Assembly: GCF_022539665.2 (NCBI RefSeq) | Contig: NC_081334.1 | Location: forward strand, 4,092,001 to 4,156,000 | DNA length: 64,000 bases | Origin: Daphnia carinata | Lineage: Eukaryota; Arthropoda; Branchiopoda; Diplostraca; Daphniidae | Direction: 5' to 3' | In this document: positions 26,583 to 41,359 of the stretch, one piece after another | How positions within the stretch are numbered: the first letter of the stretch is position 1 | Layout: each line of letters starts with the position of its first letter | The notes under the pieces: model-generated | Told to the model about the DNA's origin: nothing | Seen by the model: the letters and a program-made list of their open reading frames with translations, nothing else | Databases searched by the model: none | Made by a program: the position numbers and the translations under genes

Positions 26583-27905
26583 CTAGAAATCCAAATATCC
26601 GCAATTGACTGAAAAAAGTTTGCGCTTGCGAGCGCCACCGCTATTAGGCGCGTTTTCCGCTGGCTCTTTGCCAGCTGAACCGGGTTGAGCTGGGCGAGGA
26701 GTCAATGTGCCATTGTTTCTATTGTTGCCTTTTGAATTGTTAGGGAACTTGCCCGGCCTTTCCGTTGCATTGTCACTAGCAACGAAGGATAGCGGAAGTT
26801 TGCGTTTGGATCTTTGTTGTTGTTCCAACTGCTTGAGTTCCTTTTCCAAGCGTGCACGTTGCTTCCTGAAATCCAGTTCGATCTGTGTTTGCCAACATGA
26901 ATTTCAATTGGAAGAAAAATTGCTGTCTTAACGTGCAGAAAAGTATTTACTGAACGACACTCGATGTGATGACTGTCAGATTTCATTCTATTGGCCATAC
27001 TTTTCCGTACTTCCTCCATCCGTTTTGAGTGCTGAAAAGACACAAAAACGGCAATTACACCATTAGTGATACAAATGAATGCTATGTTACCTCCAATTCC
27101 TGCTTTTCTTTTGCTGTTCTTAACTCATCTTCTTTTCTCTTCATTGCTTGGCGCACAATTTCCATTTCGCCTTCAAAAGTGACCTCCAGTTGGTTCACTA
27201 TAAATCGTCACAATGATTTCTAGTTTGCATTTCTAATGAAATGCGATTAAATTTTTGAAATTACTTTGTTGTAGAAATTCCTGTTCGCTTATCCGAGACA
27301 TTTCCCATGCTGACTTTTCAACCTGTTTGATGGCCGCTTGAATTTCCTTCGTGACAAAAAAGTAAGTTATTCGTTTAAATTAATTGCTACAGTAAATGAA
27401 TCTCATAAAAGTTACTTCCTGCTGGCTCAGCAATTTTTCTTGTAGAATTTTGATGGAAGCCCTTAGCTCTTTATGAATTACTAAAAATAATATTTGTCTC
27501 TTAATATTTATATCGAATCCCAACCGTACGTTAAAATACATACATTCGATGTTGCAGAGCTGTTGAACTCCTAATTGAGGAATCTGGTTGTTTTTCGTTT
27601 TGTGATCCAAGACGGTTTGGTAATAATTGAGTTCATATTGCATATCATCTGCTATTTTGATTTCATGGTCTAATTCTATTTGGTAGCGAGCCTTTTCTTC
27701 AATGGCTTCTCGATATTCCTATATCAAACAACGCAATTTGAATGACTAAAATTTGGCTGATTATGCTTGATGTTACCATCAATAGACAACTTAATGTAGG
27801 AAGTGGGCGTTCCAGTGCACCCGAAAGACTCGGACGAAATTCCATCCGGTTTTCCAAATCTTCCGTGACATTACCACTGCCGCCTTCGGTGGTTGAGCGT
27901 TCCAT
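26583..27905 (-). CDS. Coiled-coil protein, uncharacterised
   Basis: The start is the ATG at 27905 (MERSTTEGGSGNVTEDLENR). Six to seven exons separated by short introns encode an almost wholly helical, highly charged protein of about 330 residues. Landmarks are EYREAIEEKARYQIELDHEI, QYELNYYQTVLDHKTKNN, ASIKILQEKLLSQQ and AIKQVEKSAWEMSRISEQEF. These are followed by VTFEGEMEIVRQAMKRKEDE, HSKRMEEVRKSMANRM and ELDFRKQRARLEKELKQLEQ. A basic, Asn/Pro-rich tail then ends in RKRKLFSVNCGYLDF. The heptad-like pattern indicates a parallel coiled coil. The KR-rich tail could be a nuclear or nucleic-acid-binding signal (inference). I do not recognise the family; spindle, centrosome or chromosome-associated coiled coils would be reasonable comparisons. 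It is head-to-head with the PWWP gene. Confidence 0.75.
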
Positions 27906-28774
27906 TTGTACAAATTTACCAAGTCTTCACACTAATAATGCATAAAGAAGAAAATGAAAGACACCTATCATAAACAACTTCAACACATGGCAATCACACC
28001 CCTGTAGCCTGCCTTGAAATTACAAGGAACTGAATGTCCTTTACTTTAAAATTTAAAATTTTAGAACAAGCCTGGTCAGTTGCTGAAGATGGAGAAAAAA
28101 CAATTGTGAGGTGGCCAGACATTACAAAATGACCCATAATTTCAAAGTCAAGGAAGAAAAGAGTAACAGTATTGTGGAATTCACTTAGCTGACGAACGAA
28201 GTTGTACAATGGGAAGGAATGCAGTAATTACGAAGCTAAATTCACTAGATATATGGCTATTGATATGCAATTTACTGTAATGGGCTTTCACAAAGGGCTC
28301 GTGGATAAATGGAAAGTTTAGCTGCCGATCCCAATAATTTTCTATTTAACTACAGTTATTCTCGTGCCACATGTTCACTGTTTACCAACCATACAGACGA
28401 AGCAACGCATTTAAGGCGCCAATTTTTCGAACCATTACTTAGTGCGCCTACTGCTCTCGCTAGATGGTGTTTATTAGCCGAAGTTTCTTTTCAAACTAAA
28501 AGATTAACTACAAATAGCCTGTGATAAGTATTCTAGACTAAATAAGGAAATAATGTATTTAATGAAACTTGTTTATTTAGTAGTTGTTTAATGACTTAGT
28601 TTGCATAACAATAATTATTTTAATTGACATCTGGCAAATAGTTATTGTTTCCCCATCAGATGGCGCGCAATTGGTATAGCATGGCATGAAGGGAACGAGA
28701 CGACAAATACAACATTTTAATTCAACAGTTTTTTCTTAACAATTTATGCTGTAATTTTATTTTAACTTTCTAGA
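27906..28774. other. Divergent promoter region, coiled-coil gene / PWWP gene
   Basis: 870 bp between two divergent starts. A minus-strand open frame at 27994-28209 (about 71 codons, no ATG at its start) has protein-like composition but no recognised family. An AGATGGCGC motif at 28658-28666 resembles the insect CTCF core. Confidence 0.4.
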
Positions 28775-31441
<2,667 letters not shown>

Positions 31442-32111
31442 TAGAGACACATAACTAAGTAGCAACCCTCCTTGTAATTTAACCGTAAAAGATTGTTTGC
31501 TCGTTTTTTTTTTCTCATCTCGCTCCTCTTGTTTTCAACCAAGAGATTGGTTATTAGCCAATCAATCCATTGTTTAGCGCATCAACAGGAATGCACTGGG
31601 TTTTTTGCTCTTTTATTCCTTGGTTAACGGGATTAAGATGATCTTGCAACTGGTCATTATTGTTTTAAGGTTTGTCGGTTGGGCATTCGTGTGGCCAAGC
31701 AAAAGGCGTTTTGTGTGGAAAGCACTGTGATTCTAAAAGTCAAGCGCTTTTGAATTCTATTTAGAATACATAATCGTGGTACAATTCACCATACATCTGC
31801 TAAAATTTTGAGCCCTCGGACATCAAAGTTCTAGTTGACTGAATCGTATCAAATGTGATTCCTTTCTTTTTGTTTAAGTTGTTTTTGAGGTGATTGAAAC
31901 TATTTTTGTGACTGATAGATAATTGCCCACGCTACACATTTATTTTTTTTCCATTTGCTATGATTGATAAACAAACTCAAGAACCAAAAACAATCGAATT
32001 ATAGTCAAAGAAGAAGAAACTAATGTATACATTCTTGTCGTAATCGTAATTCGAGATTTCTATGTTTTAAATGGTCGGCAGAGTGAGTTCCATTTGAAAT
32101 TGTTCAATCTT
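31442..32111. other. Tail-to-tail spacer, PWWP gene / opsin
   Basis: AT-rich with no coding signal. It must hold the 3' UTRs of both converging genes. Confidence 0.5.
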
Positions 32112-33878
32112 CTATGTTGAATCGCTGGTCGTGCTGGAAACACCAGTTTTGGTTGAGCAAACAGAGTCGTTATCAGCCTTGATGGGCTCATGGATGCAGA
32201 ACCACGGGTATTTCTCTTGCAAAGCCTATGGTATTTAAAATGTGAATTTTAATCATTCTTATTCATTTGCAGGAGCTGTGATGAATGTACCAGTCGGAAT
32301 TTTGGATGAGAAATTGCGTAGACAACCGGATTGCAGATGGATGCGGATTTAGCAATCAATGCTGGCAAGATCGTTACCAATGGTGTAATGGTTGATTGAT
32401 CTCCAAGAAGACCCTTTAGGTAAGTCAAGCAGTTATAAATTTGTCATTTTAATGTAATAGGATTTAAATACCTGGAGGACGATGGCGGCGTAAGGAGTCC
32501 ACATGCCTGCCCACAGAGCAATATTGCATAGGGCGACCTTAGCAATTCTGATTTCAGCGGAGGTAGCGTTGGCATCAGCGTTAGCGCGTAGGGACGAAAC
32601 GTTCATCCTCTTGGCCTGCTCACGTAGAGTGTTCTCGTGCTCGAAGATGGTCTTGACGATGAAGTAGTAGCAGAAGGTGATAAAGGCCAAAGGGATGCAG
32701 TAGAGGAAGAAGAAGAGACAAAGGCCGAAGATTTTGGTCTGCTCAAACGGCAAAAGAATTAGGAGAAGGACTTTAAACATGGATCGACTTTGACTACCTG
32801 CTGATCTCGAGTAAGATAATCGAAAGAGCAAGAATCCAAAATGCCTTCTGGGATGTAACGACCGAAACCAAAGTAAGGCATGATAGACCATACGGTGGCG
32901 TAAATCCAGCAGCAAGCAATCAGGATCGCGGCCTTCTCTGATGTTCAAAAGAAGAAGGTATTATGATTGAATGTTATTCAAATTAAAATGTATACTAACT
33001 TGATGTCATTCTAGTTCCAGACATCCCTTTGACGATGACGTTGTATCGATCGTAAGCGATAACAGCCATAGTGCAAATGCTAGTAGCTCCGAAGATACTT
33101 CCTATACATCAAGGTAATCGTGTCACAATTTTTTTCATTCACACAAGTTAAGTGAAATTGCGAATTTTCTTTTACCAGTGCAAGCGTAGAGTTCACAAGC
33201 GGCTGGACCAAAAAGCCAGATGCCGCCATTGAACGAGTTGTGGACAAACATAGGAAACTGCGTAACCTGGGGAGAAAATTCTTTGTTAATTGCAATCGCT
33301 TCATTTTAATGCAGTGGATAACAGACCATCATGCAGAAGTCGGAAAATGCAAGATTAACGACGAACATATTGGCCGTGCTGCGAAGTTCTTTCGTCTTGG
33401 TGAACAAGCTGTGATTTCATCGCATTTTATAGGTAATTTATATTGGTATATTAAACTTCATATTCTTACCTGATCACTACTCCATTACCGAATAAGGAAA
33501 TCAAGCCCAAGAAGACGTAGATTGTTCCCAAAAGGTAGTGCCACATGGGATTGACAGGCGGAAATTTACTCCAGTGCGGGTGAACCTATTCAAATTCATG
33601 AATGCATATAAATAATTAACTCTACTAAAAATTTTAGATGAAAGAAATACCAAAGCCTTCATGTCATCTGTGACCAAGTCAGTTAGAGCTACACCAGCAG
33701 GATATCCGAAATAAACATTCTGCTGGATTGCTCTAGCCGTCCGGATGAGATTTGAAGCATTGGCGTTCGACAAAGGGTTCATCATTTCCTGCATGACGCT
33801 GTTTGGAATCGGAATAGATAACTCAAGTAAGTGATTTTTTTGTGTAATTTGTGTTTTAAAAGCTACATACTTCTCCAT
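32112..33878 (-). CDS. Long-wavelength-type rhabdomeric opsin
   Basis: A seven-helix visual pigment that binds retinal and couples to Gq in arthropod photoreceptors. Exon 1 is only eight coding bases (33871-33878, ATGGAGAA); exon 2 continues as NVMQEMMNPLSNANASN, where NAS is an N-glycosylation site. HPHWSKFPPVNPMWHYLLG is typical of long-wavelength opsins. TM3 ends AYDRY. Loop 2 holds MPYFGFGRYIPEGILDSCSF, and loop 3 holds EQAKRMNVSSLRANA. TM7 has the retinal-binding Lys in LIAKSASICNPVVYAISHPK. The tail (LALQEKYPWFCIHEP) ends at 32112 with a Ser/Thr cluster suited to arrestin phosphorylation sites. About nine exons join in frame. The gene looks complete and functional. Daphnia genomes carry large expansions of this family (established knowledge), so paralogues are expected. 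Confidence 0.95.
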
Positions 33879-34010
33879 AGTGAATTAGAGTTAAGTTGAT
33901 CGTTGGTTAAACGCTAGTTCGCTGTCTCAAAAACTGAGAGATTCGACCTGCGTCCTGGTACTTGCACCGAAACTTGTGTTTGCCACGAATTCGACAATCT
34001 CTGCACCTGC

Positions 34011-34022
34011 TGTTTATATAGT
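34011..34022 (-). promoter_or_regulatory. Opsin TATA box with homeodomain-type site upstream
   Basis: The minus strand reads ACTATATAAACA about 135 bases before the opsin ATG. Some 35 bases further upstream (34056-34064) lies CTAATTAAG, close to the position of the conserved rhodopsin promoter element I in insect opsin genes. A second, full TAATTAGATTA is at 34318-34328. Confidence 0.5.
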
Positions 34023-37000
34023 ACCTCTGTCCGCTACATCTTTCCCAGTCTTTGACTTAATTAGCCTTTGACGCAACCTAACAAGATTTAGCGATCACTC
34101 CCATCCGTTTAAGCTAGTAACGCAGAATAGTTTTTAAATAATAGTTTGCAAACGCGTAGAAGCCAAATTTTCAGGGAAGTCAAAACTGGATAATCCGCAG
34201 GCATAATAGGTCCCGTTTTACAATGCTTTTCCATCCATTTTACCGGAAAAGCTTTTGGCATGTGTTGAGGGGGTCACAGATTATCCTCTCGCTAACTGTC
34301 TCGTCTTTTGTTCGTCCTAATTAGATTATAGCAGTTCTATATTTTGGAATGATAAAATGATATCGCGGTACAATGTTTAGTAGTTATATCACGCTTTTGA
34401 AAAGCTAGTGGACTTTAACAAGGCAAAACTAAACAAAAATCCCCTAACAGTCCCGAGTAAACATTAAATTCGTGAATCAACTCAAATAAGGTACCAAAAG
34501 AAAGTCGGGTGACTTTCTTGCTGTCTTTGTTTTTTTACAGTTGGTCCTTATCACCTCTACATTACGTCAACGGTCCAAGAGTTAGTTAAACAATAGGATT
34601 GGGAGCAATGAAAACGAGTAAATCTACCGGATTTTTATGTGGGAAAATCTGGGTGATTAGATTGTCGTAGAGGTGAGAAGGTATACCGCATATTGTACGT
34701 GTAGTAATTTTAATTGATGCACGTAGTAAATTTGCGGTTTATTTCTCACAATAAACCTCGAGGCCCTCCGACTACCTATTAAATTTTTTCTAGTTGAGAA
34801 AAAAAATAGGCTTATTGAATGAAACAATGGATATTGATTTTCTTTTTTGTTTTTGTTTTTCTTATTTCCTCTCAACATTAGTTCCGGTTTGATTAGTTAC
34901 TTGCGATGCATAGCGATCGTCCGTATGGTAACGATATTGATAGTCGACGTCGACTCCTGTAGGGAGGTTCAACGTCCTTTGATTATTGTCTCCCTTTTTT
35001 TCTGTTGTGAAGGTGCCGAGGTGTACGGCCCATCGACTTTGAAAACGAAAGACGGTAGCAGCTGTTGCGTCTTTTTAACTTTCAATTTCCTTAAAAAATT
35101 GCAAAGATGTTTACAACACTTTCAGGGTTTCCTTTTTTACACAGGGGCTTTAACGCCATGTCCAAAATGTTGTTGAATTCGATCTGTCCTGGTACACTTA
35201 AAAATTTACTGCTTTTTCACTCAAACGCTTTCCATGTCTGGGAGTTTGACCGTTAACTCGTAGACTAGCGGAAGTAATTATTATAGAGGATAAACTCGCT
35301 TGTGGCTAAAGTTTGAAAAATAGCGGCCACCAGACTTTCGGAAAATTTGTAACGGAGATGTTAAATAAGTAAAGAATGGGGTGGTAAAGCAATTAGACTT
35401 TTTTTTTGCCAGACTAACCTAGTAGTTAGTCACTATGGGATTGTTTTTGTTCATAAAAAAATTCCTATCGAGAGAAGGACTAAACCCTTTCAATTCAAAG
35501 TTGGTTGTATTCTACTGACAAACGTTTTCTGGGACACTCCGCGTCTCAAATGAAAGTTAACTGAAAATTTGTCAACGTTTTCCGGGATCTTAAAAGGCAA
35601 TGTTTTTGCATAGAGATGCTCATAAATATTTATAGCGAGACTGCGATAAAAAAAAAAGAGGAAGGTTTATGTACTCTTTCTCAACAGTTGTGCGTTGATG
35701 GAAGATGACATCAGCGAGCATCATGAAATGCTCACGGCTAGTAAGCATGAAGCCAGTTGCCAACAGGGCGCACCGCCCTATTTTCGTGACCTACGTATTA
35801 TAACCAGAAAAAATCCTCACGATCTCGAGCTTATCCCAATTGTTTTCTTAACAATGAGGTCATGGTGCTAAGCGTACATTATCTTACTGCGAAATCTCCC
35901 ACCGTACATAATCGGGCATGTATTTTAGAAACAACGAAACGAAAGCAACGGTATTTAGAAAGCTAACAGAAAAAAAGGGAAAACATTAAAGAGCAGTTTT
36001 CACTATCTCTCATGCGAATAAAAAATAACAACGTAAACGTGCACCGAATCCTTTATGATGCTGGTTACTAGAGTAAAATTTTGTCTCTGATTGACAAGGC
36101 TTGTAGCAGAGAAAGACACAATGCTACTGTTTCACTTTCTCGCTACAAGTTGAATGACAACCCAATTTTTTAAAGAACCCAAATTGTAATAGCACTATCT
36201 GCACTCTCATCTGGTTCTGCTAGTTTTCCACATACGCCGTAGAATTTTGATCATCTAACATACACGCAGACTCATCAAACGTGGCTAAAACCGTGTGGTA
36301 ATAATCCCTGTACCGTAAACTCTTTATTTTATTTCGTTTTTTTTTTGTTCTTTCCCATCACGTTGTGCCCCCCGGTGAAAACCCACGGGTTGAACAAACC
36401 GTCTGCTCAAAAGCAATGACCGACTGGTGGTTCATCAAATAATATTCACGAATAGCCCTCATTTTTCACGAGAATAAGGAATAAAATAAATTCGTAGATC
36501 AAGTAATCTTTTGTATATTTATGTCGTGTTTTATACATTCAAATTAGGTTGGTGGAAGGAAAGATTTTCTCGTTCTTTGAATAGCTACAAAATGAACGTG
36601 CGCAAAAACACAGTTTTCGTTTGTGAAGCATTACAATAGAATTTGAAATGCAGACCATGGTTAGAAGAATGAATGCGGTTTTGGTGTAGATTTTATTGTG
36701 ATGGAATGTATAAAAGAAGGGAACGAGCCCCGTGGCGCAATTTCGACAATTACATGTTTCAATAGAACACCCACGCCTTTTTACCCGAATAACAATTTTC
36801 TTTGAAATGAACTCTCGTTCAATCACCCCGTTAGGGCCAATTAGCAGATTTGCAGAAACAAGTTGGAATAATTTTTTTTGAAGTTCATCTGTAAGGTACT
36901 GAATCTTCAACTGGTCTATGGTAAATGGAGAATTTAAGTCGGTGAATATAGTTTTCTTATGCGTGAAAATCAAAAGTGAAACCAGTTTTATATGGAGGTA

Positions 37001-38044
37001 AAAAAGAAAAATATGTCAAATTCTGTTTGTGAATGATCACGCGAGCAACTATTTTCTATAATTGACTGTAAGCCGTTACCCTTTTGTTCCTAATAAAGGT
37101 AAAATATTAATATTAAATTGTGTTTTCCTTCCGCGTTTTTATTACCTCTTGCATACGTAACAAATAATCCTAGTCGCATTTTTGCTAATAATAAGTAATT
37201 ATTTGGTTTATTTGATCGCGTGACTGTTTTATTTCAAACTATTTTTGTATCCGTGTATCGTTCGGGCATTAAAAATTTTTATTCTACAAAAATTGATTGC
37301 ACAAAAACCAAAAACTTTATTTGTGAAAACTTGGCGACGCCTACGAGTCACTGTAGTCGAAGTACTCCCCCCTCTTCCGTAAGAATAACACACTTGCGGG
37401 TTGCGGGCCAACGTATACACACATGCTACGTACCGTACCGCAAGGGATTTGTCACTTTCACTCAAGCTCAGGTTGTTGCTTTGTATCTTTTGTATACGAA
37501 TTTTTGTTTTTTTAGAAAGCTCTCCAGTCTCAACCGAACACTCAGTGTGCCACTGTACGTTATGCGAGACCTATACGTGCTCTCCTGTACATAAACACAT
37601 TTTTTTTTTCTTCTACATTTTTTTTTTGTAATGGTACCTATCTACGTGTGTGCGTATGTATCATTTCATTAGTCTCGAGTGTCAACGGCAGTGTTCAACA
37701 ATCGAGTGATGTTTGTTTGGCCGAAAAAGTGAAGCTTGGATACAAAGGATTTTCTCGACAGCAGGGCTGTTGATAAGTCTGAAATAAGTCTGCCGATTTT
37801 CGCTCGTCTTAAGAGAAAGTTCTCTCTAATAAGTGTTACCCTTCCACACCTGTGTTTCTGTGCTGTGTGTTGACCTGCTGAAGTCATTCTGTTGCTGTGG
37901 TATACATTTATATCACATTTAACCATACAAGGAATGCCTGTGAATTACTACAGCTGACTGACATTCTACCTGACACCATTGTGAAGTGCAATAACAAACT
38001 GAGAAAGTTTTTGATACTGCCAGGGGTCAATCTTTATTCTCAAA
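34023..38044. other. 4-kb intergenic region between opsin and Star-like genes
   Basis: Divergent upstream regions of two genes. AT-rich throughout, with homopolymer runs at about 35400-35408, 36336-36348 and 37604-37629. The largest open frame (minus, 36539-36973, 144 codons) has no ATG until near its C-terminal third and no recognised domain, so I treat it as unproven. An initiator-like CTCAGTGTG at about 37541 lies upstream of the Star-like gene. Confidence 0.4.
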
Positions 38045-39162
38045 ATGAGTCCAATTGTCAAGCGACCTGTTGTTTTGTTTATGGGAGTGTGTTTTGCCTG
38101 TGTGATATTGATATACTATCAGTCCAGTCATTCCCAAGGAAAACCCCATTACGAAGGGGTTTGCAATGCAGGTATTGCAACTTTTTTTTATTCTAACCAC
38201 ATAAAAATTGCCACTTATTTAACATGTATGTCTATTGCAGAAAATGTGAATTCAGTGATCATGGAACAGGATGATCCCTGTATATTAAGTTTACTGCGTG
38301 GCCAATATTTACATCCTCCATCTAAAGATAAGCTTAATCTTGAAGCACCAGAGGTTACAAATCCATCAATGGGGCAAGCTCAAAGTATTCTTGAAATCTT
38401 GAAAAACAAGGTATATTTCTTGAAATATTAGCTGGTTAAGGTTTTTATTCATATTAACTTTTGTTTGGTTTTCAAAGGAGAATGGCTTTTTTGTTGAATG
38501 CGGAGCCTTGGATGGCGAACTTCGTTCAAACACTCTGTTTATGGAACGAGAATTGGGATGGGAAGGTATTCTGATTGAAGCAGATCCCAAAAACTTTCAG
38601 AAAGTCAAGGAGAAAAACCGTCGAGCGTGGGCTGTTCCCGCCTGTCTCAGTACGTCCACCAGTCCCAAGTATTGGTTAAGACGTTTATGCAACCATTTTA
38701 ATGAGGAAACATGAAGTAATCTGTCTTTGTGTCTTGAAATCTAGAACTGTAGTTTTCAAACAGGCTTTCAACCAAGGACGAATCTCTCAGAACCAACTCG
38801 ATGACCAAAATCGAGCGGGAAGCGTACAAGTCCAGTGCTTTCCCATATACTCAATCCTGGCAGCTCTCAACCGAACTGTGGTCGACTACTTCAGCTTAGA
38901 TATTGAGGGCGACGAATTGGCTGTATTGAAAACCATCCCGTGGAATAATGTCCGTATACAGGTATAATTTAAATAGTTTTAATATTTAAAAATATATATA
39001 TTCACAGTTATTTGTTGACAGACCTTATCAGTTGAATTCATCCACGACGAAGAGGGTAAAGACCAGATAAGAGAGTACATGACGCTACAGGGCTATGAAG
39101 TGGTGAAAGAAGTCACGGATCCAAACTGGCTCGCCAACGATTTCATTTTTAACAAAATCTAG
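38045..39162 (+). CDS. Star-like type II membrane protein with FkbM methyltransferase-like domain
   Basis: The start ATG at 38045 gives MSPIVKRPVVLFMGVCFACV. A short basic N-terminus leads into one membrane span (to about residue 26), so the bulk of the protein is luminal or extracellular. The luminal domain is an FkbM-type Rossmann fold: GFFVECGALDGELRSNTLFM, GWEGILIEADPKNF, VVDYFSLDIEGDELAVLK and SVEFIHDEEGKDQIREYM. It ends NDFIFNKI at 39160-39162. This plan matches arthropod Star-like proteins; Drosophila Star is an ER/Golgi cargo receptor for the EGF ligand Spitz. Whether this copy is Star itself or one of the many paralogues is not decidable here. Five to six exons join in frame. Confidence 0.82.
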
Positions 39163-39517
39163 CCTTGAATCTAGCATGAATGGTTGTTTCAAAAGCGATC
39201 GGATATCAGCAACATGCTAGTGTTATCACATTTTATTGAGCAGCAACAAATTGGCTCTGGCATTTTTCCAAAGAAAAGCCGAAAAGCTTCCTGGATGGAA
39301 CACTAAGGTTCCCTCAATCCCGCCCAATTAGAAGACAAGTTTTTTTTGTTTTTTTTTTCCGAACAGTTTTTATTAACATTCTTCGAGTTGGCCAATATAG
39401 TTCATATATAAAACACCACTCGTTGTCGTTTACTTCTATCCTGACGTGGCCAAGGATCAGACGTACAATGGGGAAAATTTGAAATAGTGTAAAAACGTGA
39501 CTTCCAGTGGGCTCAAA
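39163..39517. other. Tail-to-tail spacer, Star-like / zinc-finger gene
   Basis: Short spacer with T-rich runs at about 39341-39358. It must carry the 3' UTRs of both genes. Confidence 0.5.
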
Positions 39518-40405
39518 TCACATACTCAAGTATTTAATAAAATTTGGCATAGGATCGTCTTTGCCAATGAAAGCAAAATGCGGATTAAGCACTTCAATCT
39601 TTTCCCCTACAGACAGCGACGGAAAACATTCATCGTAGCTGTAGCCACACATTGTTTGATGGTTCCAGGCCTTTTCAACACGCTCGTCTGCCGTTGAATC
39701 AATAGGAATGGAATCGATTCGGTTCGGTGAAGAAAGATTCAGTTGTTCAAACGGTAAACTTTCGACAAGATGACTTTTATTCCAATTCTTTAAATGACTT
39801 TTCCCCTTCAGATGGGCCTCCATTGGTATTGGACCTGTGCAGGTAAAATCAACACAGACTTTGCATTTGTATGAGCCATCTGGCTGTACCACTGGAACAG
39901 AGGCAAAAAAATGTTAAAATTGAACTGTCCAATCTTCTAACAATATTAGAGAAAAGAAATTATACTGGCTAAAGAAAAATCAGTTGCTGTTTCTGGTGTT
40001 GAAACACTTTTCAATATTGGTGTGCTTGGCAATGGAGATGCCTTTAGAGGAGAGCTTGAAGGAGACTGGATAGGTGATTCTGTAGCTCTCTGAACATTTT
40101 TCATATGCTTCTGACCTATTACATGCTGCTCAAAAGGAATGCGTCCAGAGCCCACAAAATCATTGCAGATTTTACATCTGTAATTGCCATCAGGCAAGGC
40201 AACTGCAATACGAGAAAAATGAGTCAGATGTCGAATGCTGCCACATTAATGTAATTGAATAAACTATACTTGCTGCTGACAAATCAACGGTTTGAGGCTG
40301 CTTAAGGGCAGCAGCTCGCATATGTTTTCCTCCGGTTAAATGTTGATCCCATTGGAATTTGGAATTGAGTTGGATATTGCATGGGCCACAGAAAAACTCA
40401 GGCAT
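39518..40405 (-). CDS. Three-finger U1/matrin-type C2H2 zinc-finger protein (ZNF346-like)
   Basis: Three exons each carry one widely spaced C2H2 finger. Finger 1: MPEFFCGPCNIQLNSKFQWD with QHLTGGKHMRA. Finger 2: GNYRCKICNDFVGSGRIPFE with QHVIGQKHMKN. Finger 3: GSYKCKVCVDFTCTGPIPME with AHLKGKSHLKN. The Cx2C ... Hx5H spacing and the GK(S/H)H signature belong to the U1/matrin/JAZ class that binds double-stranded RNA or RNA-DNA hybrids (family knowledge). Ser/Pro-rich linkers separate the fingers. The C-terminal region of about 75 residues has no recognised fold. The start ATG is at 40405 and the stop is at 39518. It is head-to-head with CXXC1, with a palindromic repeat element between them. Confidence 0.82.
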
Positions 40406-40571
40406 CTTTTAAAATATTATAATTAGAAGAAAACATTATTTACAGAATTTTTTTACCTCAGAGAAAAGAAGAAACGCGTCGTCAAAAGGGAATAATAGAA
40501 GCGATAAGAGGTATATTGTTCATTACGTGACTGTTGACGAAATCTAGGATTACGAAATACATGACTATGTT

Positions 40572-40600
40572 CCCCCCCCCCCCCCCCCCCAAAAAAAAAA
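40572..40600. repeat. Homopolymer tract C19-A10
   Basis: An uninterrupted run of 19 C is followed by 10 A. Such tracts are slippage-prone, and the exact length may be a sequencing or assembly estimate. Confidence 0.9.
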
Positions 40601-40677
40601 CATATATATTGGTTTTGTTCTGTTTTACTGCTATCGCCATCTACCGGTCAATTTCTAGTTAATTCTCTACATACACT

Positions 40678-40948
40678 CACCGAATATGTCTGCTGCATAG
40701 CGCTAGCGCTGTAGCGTACTGGCGCTTGGGCTTATTTATTCGGGCTTAAAATCTTTTTTTAGCAAAAACTGACATTCGTCGGAATTGATTGAATATAACA
40801 AGATATATTCAAAATTGAATGCTGATTCCGGAATAATTGCTATATTTTTCATTAAGTTAATCATTTTTTAAATACACCGAATATTTAACGCAATGCTAGC
40901 GCGCCAGTATGCTACAGCGCTAGCGCGATGCAGCAGAAATATTCGGTG
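40678..40948. mobile_element. MITE-like element with 48-bp terminal inverted repeats
   Basis: The left arm (40678-40725) begins CACCGAATATGTCTGCTGCA and continues through AGCGCTAGCGCTGTAGC to ACTGGCGC. The reverse complement of 40901-40948 matches it at 45 of 48 positions. A second internal copy of the terminal 12 bases (CACCGAATATTT) sits at 40875-40886, so the right half can also fold on itself. The centre is AT-rich and has no open frame. No clear target-site duplication is visible at either end. It is best explained as a non-autonomous DNA element or foldback repeat. Confidence 0.7.
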
Positions 40949-41359
40949 GATTGCCATAGAAATGTAAATATTCGATCCATTTCTAGAAGCCATCTACCGC
41001 TTTCAAAATGAATCACGCAACAATATCAAAATTTTCCTCCAGTTGGTGGAAAGGAGTTTTTGAAGCATTCAATACGCTTCATATCAGTCACACTGAATCT
41101 CCGTCTCATAATAGAAACCTCGAATAAAAATTGTGCTATATTCCATTGTTACTATTTTTCGATTTTTGCGCTTCGATAGCTTTTCAAGCACTTCCTTGGA
41201 AATGTCGGTAAGCATTAGTCAAATAATTTTGGGTTTGGAGTGTACCTTCTACTATTTGGTAATTCCTTACCAAGACGATAATTCCTTTATAAATTTAAAT
41301 AGAGAGATAATATAGCCAAGCAAAGCATATTACCTGAGAGGCAATCCAAAATAAACTTA

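Noticed and set aside
27994-28209. Minus-strand open frame of about 71 codons upstream of the coiled-coil gene
   Set aside because: It begins without an ATG, and no splice partner or family was found. Kept only as a note in the intergenic entry.
34847-35176. 109-codon plus-strand frame rich in Phe, Leu and Cys
   Set aside because: Composition follows AT-rich DNA and there is no supporting splice or domain evidence.
36539-36973. 144-codon minus-strand open frame
   Set aside because: It has no ATG in its first two thirds, no recognised domain and AT-driven composition. A TATA-like word upstream is not enough.
40678-40948. Possible CRISPR-like or satellite array
   Set aside because: There are only two arms in inverted, not direct, orientation; no spacers.
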